A stretch of 9,578 nucleotides of DNA, from contig CAIWIS010000458.1 of the NCBI GenBank assembly GCA_903912795.1, forward strand, positions 1 through 9,578. Reading direction: 5' to 3'. The stretch's first letter is position 1. Each line of letters opens with the position of its first letter. Positions 7,786 to 9,578 of the stretch are shown piece by piece. The DNA is from an uncultured Bacteroidales bacterium (lineage in GTDB: Bacteria > Bacteroidota > Bacteroidia > Bacteroidales > Paludibacteraceae). Below the pieces are notes generated by a model. It did no database searches. It saw only the letters and a program-made list of their open reading frames with translations, and had not been told where the DNA came from. The position numbers and the translations under genes were made by a program.

Positions 7786-7817
7786 AAAGACGCGACCAAA
7801 AATCGCGTCTTTTTTTT
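7786..7817 (+). terminator. Intrinsic terminator after the 366-aa protein gene
   Basis: AAAGACGCGA (7786-7795) pairs perfectly with TCGCGTCTTT (7803-7812) around a 7-nt loop and is followed directly by further Ts to 7817. It starts 27 bp after the stop codon. This is a textbook rho-independent terminator, and the A-run on the left arm is too short for confident bidirectional action. Confidence 0.92.
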
Positions 7818-7845
7818 GCCCAAATTTATCCTAATTCAATATTTG

Positions 7846-7877
7846 GGGTTACCCTAAGGGTTACCTAAGCCCCTTAG
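7846..7877. promoter_or_regulatory. Repeated GGGTTACC motif with inverted repeat next to a promoter, possible operator
   Basis: GGGTTACCCTAA (7846-7857) is followed directly by GGGTTACCTAA (7858-7868), a tandem repeat with a period of 12. Overlapping it, CTAAGGG (7854-7860) and CCCTTAG (7871-7877) form a perfect 7-bp inverted repeat with a 10-nt loop. The block ends 7 bp before the -7 motif at 7885, so it covers the expected -33 region. This is where a repressor or activator would bind. It also resembles the G/C-run intergenic repeats common in this phylum. Confidence 0.4.
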
Positions 7878-7884
7878 AACCCTG

Positions 7885-7892
7885 TAATTTTG
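7885..7892 (+). promoter_or_regulatory. -7 promoter motif upstream of the DUF6266 gene
   Basis: TAATTTTG matches TAnnTTTG exactly. No other match to this motif is seen between here and the ATG at 8118, so it predicts a leader of about 220 nt. A TATAATAAATTT stretch at 8093-8104 is AT-rich but does not match the consensus, so the long leader is the favoured reading. Confidence 0.45.
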
Positions 7893-8117
7893 CATTGTCA
7901 AGTACAATCAACCGATTTTAAAACAATTCAAAATTACAAAAATGAACACGTCAGTTTTCTCAAAAAACAGTACAATTCCGCCCAGAGCACCCCCGCACTT
8001 TCACTGTCGATGCTCCATGGATGCTCTATGGATGCTCCATGTATCAAAAGACATTTTTCGATTCAATTTCATAAATAAAAAAATATCACATGTATAATAA
8101 ATTTAAAAATAAAAATA
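7893..8117 (+). other. Long leader of the DUF6266 gene with small open frame
   Basis: This is most of the 359-bp gap between the two genes. It contains a 51-codon open frame (ATG at 7942, TAA ending 8097; begins MNTSVFSKNSTIPPRAPP) that spans the 11-bp tandem repeats. No homology is known to me, its composition is Cys/His/Pro-rich through the repeats, and it is not called as a gene. The final 60 bp are extremely A-rich, as expected for a ribosome-loading region in this phylum. Confidence 0.4.
8009..8041. repeat. Three 11-bp tandem repeats
   Basis: GATGCTCCATG (8009-8019), GATGCTCTATG (8020-8030) and GATGCTCCATG (8031-8041) lie head to tail, differing by one base in the middle copy. The 11-bp period is close to one DNA helical turn, so the same face would be presented three times. 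The junction TCCATGGA is itself a palindrome. They lie within the DUF6266 leader, about 75-110 bp before its start codon. Confidence 0.9.
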
Positions 8118-8741
8118 ATGGCAACATTTAATTCAACCACGTTCGGTGCAATTTCCGGACGTCACGGCAGCGCAGTAGCTGCCACTACCAAAGATGGTAG
8201 AAGTATTCTTAAAGTATTCAGAGCTCCTGGCAATCCGAATACAGATAAACAACAAGCTCAACGTACAAAATTTGGCTTTGCTAACAGCGAACTCAGCTGT
8301 ATGCGTAACTTGTTCAAAATAACTTTCATGAGTGCAAATGGCATGCAACAAGGAGTTTCATTAGCAATGAAAAATGCAGTTTCAGGTGAAGCACCTGATT
8401 TTGCAATTGACTATAGCCAGCTTACGCTTTCAGTAGGTAGTGTAGATAGCGCTGGGCTCGTTAGCGCTATTAAAACTACAGGCACGAAAGTGAAGATTGA
8501 TTGGGACACCACCATCGGCACCAATAGCACTGAAAAGGATGGCATAAACATAGTTTTCTTTAATCCTACGGATAGAATTTCAGTGTTAAAGCAAAATCAT
8601 GCATTTCGAAGTGCTGGTACAGCAGAAGTAGAACTCCCAGAAATATGGGCAGGTAGCGAAATTCATTGTTGGATTTATTTCTCAACTCCAACTGATTCGC
8701 TGAATTCGGTAAGTAAGTACGTTGGCTTAGTTCAATTGTAA
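8118..8741 (+). CDS. DUF6266 family protein
   Basis: A 207-aa protein of a Bacteroidota family with no known function. Family features seen: the Gly-rich N-terminus (GAISGRHGSAVAATTKDGR), the PNTDKQQAQRTKFGFAN segment after about residue 38, the middle AVSGEAPDFAIDYSQLTLSVG, a KIDWDTTIG strand near 125, IVFFNPTDR, and the C-terminal HCWIYFSTPTDSLNS followed by YVGLVQL. Length fits the family (about 200-215 aa). There is no signal peptide or membrane segment. The predicted content is an N-terminal helical part and a beta-rich C-terminal half. The start is the only reasonable ATG, preceded by an A-rich tract. The gene is monocistronic, with its own promoter region and a strong terminator. Role unknown; the family name rests on remembered motif similarity. 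Confidence 0.85.
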   Translation: MATFNSTTFGAISGRHGSAVAATTKDGRSILKVFRAPGNPNTDKQQAQRTKFGFANSELSCMRNLFKITFMSANGMQQGVSLAMKNAVSGEAPDFAIDYSQLTLSVGSVDSAGLVSAIKTTGTKVKIDWDTTIGTNSTEKDGINIVFFNPTDRISVLKQNHAFRSAGTAEVELPEIWAGSEIHCWIYFSTPTDSLNSVSKYVGLVQL

Positions 8742-8761
8742 TTAATATTTATTCTTGATTG

Positions 8762-8795
8762 AAAGAGTCTCGCATTCTGCGAGACTCTTTATTCA
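8762..8795 (+). terminator. Intrinsic terminator after the DUF6266 gene
   Basis: AAAGAGTCTCGCA (8762-8774) pairs perfectly with TGCGAGACTCTTT (8778-8790), a 13-bp stem with a TTC loop, followed by ATTCATTTTA. With an A-run on one side and T-run on the other it could also stop leftward transcription. It begins 20 bp after the stop codon. Confidence 0.92.
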
Positions 8796-8807
8796 TTTTA
8801 CTTTGTT

Positions 8808-8846
8808 CTAAACAGAACCTCTTGTGTAATAACACAAGGAGTTTAG
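8808..8846. repeat. Two-tier stem-loop downstream of the terminator
   Basis: CTAAAC (8808-8813) pairs with GTTTAG (8841-8846). Inside it CTTGTGT (8821-8827) pairs with ACACAAG (8832-8838) around AATA. The internal loop is asymmetric (7 nt against 2 nt). It lies between a terminator and the next gene's promoter and has no U-run, so its role is unclear. Confidence 0.5.
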
Positions 8847-8876
8847 TTGTTTCTATAACAGCTTTTATTTTTTAAT

Positions 8877-8893
8877 GGGTTTCAATTGAATCC
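8877..8893. promoter_or_regulatory. Imperfect palindrome upstream of the CsbD-like operon
   Basis: A perfect 10-bp palindrome TTCAATTGAA (8881-8890) is flanked by GGGT and TCC, giving a 17-bp near-palindrome. It is about 67 bp upstream of the -7 motif at 8960. It might be an upstream regulator site; the simple AT-rich core makes chance plausible. Confidence 0.25.
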
Positions 8894-8959
8894 ACAGCAA
8901 TGTGTGAATACTGCAACTTATAACCAGCGAAGTGTAAGGATTTCAATCAGATAGAGCCC

Positions 8960-8967
8960 TATCTTTG
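8960..8967 (+). promoter_or_regulatory. -7 promoter motif for the CsbD-like operon
   Basis: TATCTTTG matches TAnnTTTG exactly and lies 42 bp upstream of the ATG at 9010. The leader would be about 35 nt. No clear -33 TTTG is visible at the usual distance. Confidence 0.5.
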
Positions 8968-9009
8968 TGAACTAAATAATTAGTAACCAATTTAACTCCA
9001 AACATTATC

Positions 9010-9222
9010 ATGTCAAAAGAACACGAACACAACACCGAAGTTTTCAAAATGACGGGAAACTGGACCAATCAATCCTTATTATTGCAGGACAAATTTGCAC
9101 AACTTACTGATGCTGATCTCCGATTTGAAGAAGGCAAAGAAGAAGAACTACTCGACCGTATTGAGGCACGCATTCACAAAAAACGCGAAGAGGTAATCAA
9201 CATTATCCGTAAAGGACAATAA
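9010..9222 (+). CDS. CsbD-like stress-response protein
   Basis: A 70-aa hydrophilic, highly charged protein with no signal peptide. Residues from W18 onward follow the CsbD pattern: a Trp, then a helix with LLLQDKFAQLTDADL, then FEEGKEEELLDRIEARIHKKREEV. The Trp, LTDADL and EGKEEELL-R positions match the family's conserved points. CsbD proteins are small, abundant and induced by general stress in many bacteria; their biochemical role is unknown. A second ATG at 9049 (M14) would still keep the whole domain, but the first suits the promoter distance. The downstream gene starts 13 bp after the stop, so co-transcription is likely. Confidence 0.85.
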   Translation: MSKEHEHNTEVFKMTGNWTNQSLLLQDKFAQLTDADLRFEEGKEEELLDRIEARIHKKREEVINIIRKGQ

Positions 9223-9235
9223 AAATTCAAATGCC

Positions 9236-9388
9236 ATGAGAAACATCCTATATATCGTTGCTATAGTACTTGTCATTGTTTGGGCTACCGGATTTTTTGC
9301 GTATAGCGCCGGATACCTTATTCATCTTCTACTTGTAATAGCTCTCATTTCTATTTTACTAGGCATTATTAAACGAAAAGATTTTTAA
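9236..9388 (+). CDS. lmo0937-type small membrane protein
   Basis: A 50-aa peptide. It has two hydrophobic helices (about residues 4-21 and 28-44) around a short FFAYSAGYLIH turn, ending in a basic tail (IIKRKDF). The pattern of first helix, WATGFFAYSAG, second helix with LLLVIALISILLG and basic end is that of the lmo0937 family of inner-membrane peptides, which often sit beside stress genes. An ATG at 9231 is out of frame, so the ATG at 9236 is the start. It follows the CsbD-like gene by 13 bp. Function is unknown in general; a membrane-stress role is inferred from context. Confidence 0.85.
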   Translation: MRNILYIVAIVLVIVWATGFFAYSAGYLIHLLLVIALISILLGIIKRKDF

Positions 9389-9406
9389 AAACAACAATAC
9401 TCCATT

Positions 9407-9427
9407 CCCCCTTTGGGGGTTAGGGGG
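9407..9427. repeat. CCCCC-TTT-GGGGG repeat with trailing GGGGG
   Basis: CCCCC (9407-9411) pairs with GGGGG (9415-9419) around TTT, followed by TTAGGGGGC. From memory, C/G-run motifs of this form recur in intergenic regions of many Bacteroidota genomes. Here it lies in the 53-bp gap between the small membrane gene and the lipoprotein gene. It has no following U-run, so it is not a standard terminator, but could attenuate or stabilise the transcript. Confidence 0.6.
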
Positions 9428-9441
9428 CAAAAACTAACAAA

Positions 9442-9578
9442 ATGAAAAATTTAGCAGTCTCAATGTTGAGCAAAACAAAACTTTCGATTTCAATTTTACT
9501 TATTGCTTTTACAGCCATTACATTTACTTCGTGTGAGGACTATCCCGAAGGACCAGCCATTTCGTTACTGTCGAAAAC
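9442..9578 (+). CDS. Lipoprotein, N-terminal part (runs off window)
   Basis: The first 45 codons are visible. A basic N-terminus, a hydrophobic segment (LSISILLIAFTAITFT) and the lipobox end at C31 (FTSC) mark a signal peptidase II lipoprotein. The mature start CEDYPEGPAISLLSK, with acidic residues directly after the Cys, could act as a Bacteroidota surface-export signal (inference). A CxxYPEGP-ISL-SK opening resembles a family of Bacteroidota lipoproteins of unknown function. An internal ATG at 9463 is a possible alternative start. It probably belongs to the CsbD-like operon, as no -7 motif is seen in the 53-bp gap. The rest of the protein is outside the window, so no function can be assigned. 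Confidence 0.75.
   Translation, partial: MKNLAVSMLSKTKLSISILLIAFTAITFTSCEDYPEGPAISLLSK

Noticed and set aside
8009..8041. CRISPR-like short repeats
   Set aside because: The units are 11 bp, directly adjacent, and have no spacers; no cas genes are present.
7890..8078. 62-aa open frame on the + strand in the DUF6266 leader
   Set aside because: It begins with TTG inside the promoter motif and its repeat-derived SMLHGCSMDAPC segment comes from the 11-bp tandem repeat. The alternative ATG frame at 7942-8097 is noted as a possibility but not called.

Overview
The window looks like a chromosomal segment of a Bacteroidota bacterium, probably class Bacteroidia. The sequence is AT-rich. The clearest promoters match the Bacteroidota -7 box TAnnTTTG, starts lack Shine-Dalgarno sequences and have A-rich leaders. 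The gene content also fits: a hybrid two-component system of the HTCS type, a DUF6266 protein, and a lipoprotein of a style common in this phylum.

Left part (1-2026). A heparinase II/III-type polysaccharide lyase runs leftward and leaves the window before its stop codon. Its promoter region is shared with a divergent rightward gene for a 1366-aa hybrid sensor/regulator (2027-6127). That protein carries a periplasmic two-propeller sensor, a Y_Y_Y domain, one membrane span, a histidine kinase, a receiver and an AraC-type DNA-binding domain. Side by side they look like the edge of a polysaccharide-utilisation locus in which the HTCS senses oligosaccharides of a uronic-acid-containing glycan and activates the lyase. 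No SusC/SusD genes are in view, so the substrate is inferred only from the lyase family.

Middle (6128-6657). A 530-bp gene-free stretch is unusually rich in inverted repeats: a terminator-like hairpin, a 9-bp inverted repeat, a near-perfect 21/22-bp hairpin, and a roughly 165-bp element with an outer 12-bp inverted repeat enclosing several REP-like palindromes. This is the least explained DNA in the window.

Right part (6658-9578). Two isolated single-gene units follow, each with its own -7 motif and a strong intrinsic terminator. One encodes a 366-aa protein of unknown function. The other encodes a DUF6266 protein with a leader of about 220 nt, which carries a repeated GGGTTACC motif beside the promoter and three 11-bp tandem repeats. 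Last comes a probable stress/envelope operon: a CsbD-like protein, a 50-aa lmo0937-type membrane peptide, and the start of a lipoprotein that runs off the right edge.

No tRNA, rRNA, CRISPR array or intact transposase was found. The window is mostly ordinary gene families. The parts that merit a second look are the palindromic element at 6320-6533, the unidentified 366-aa protein, and the structured DUF6266 leader.
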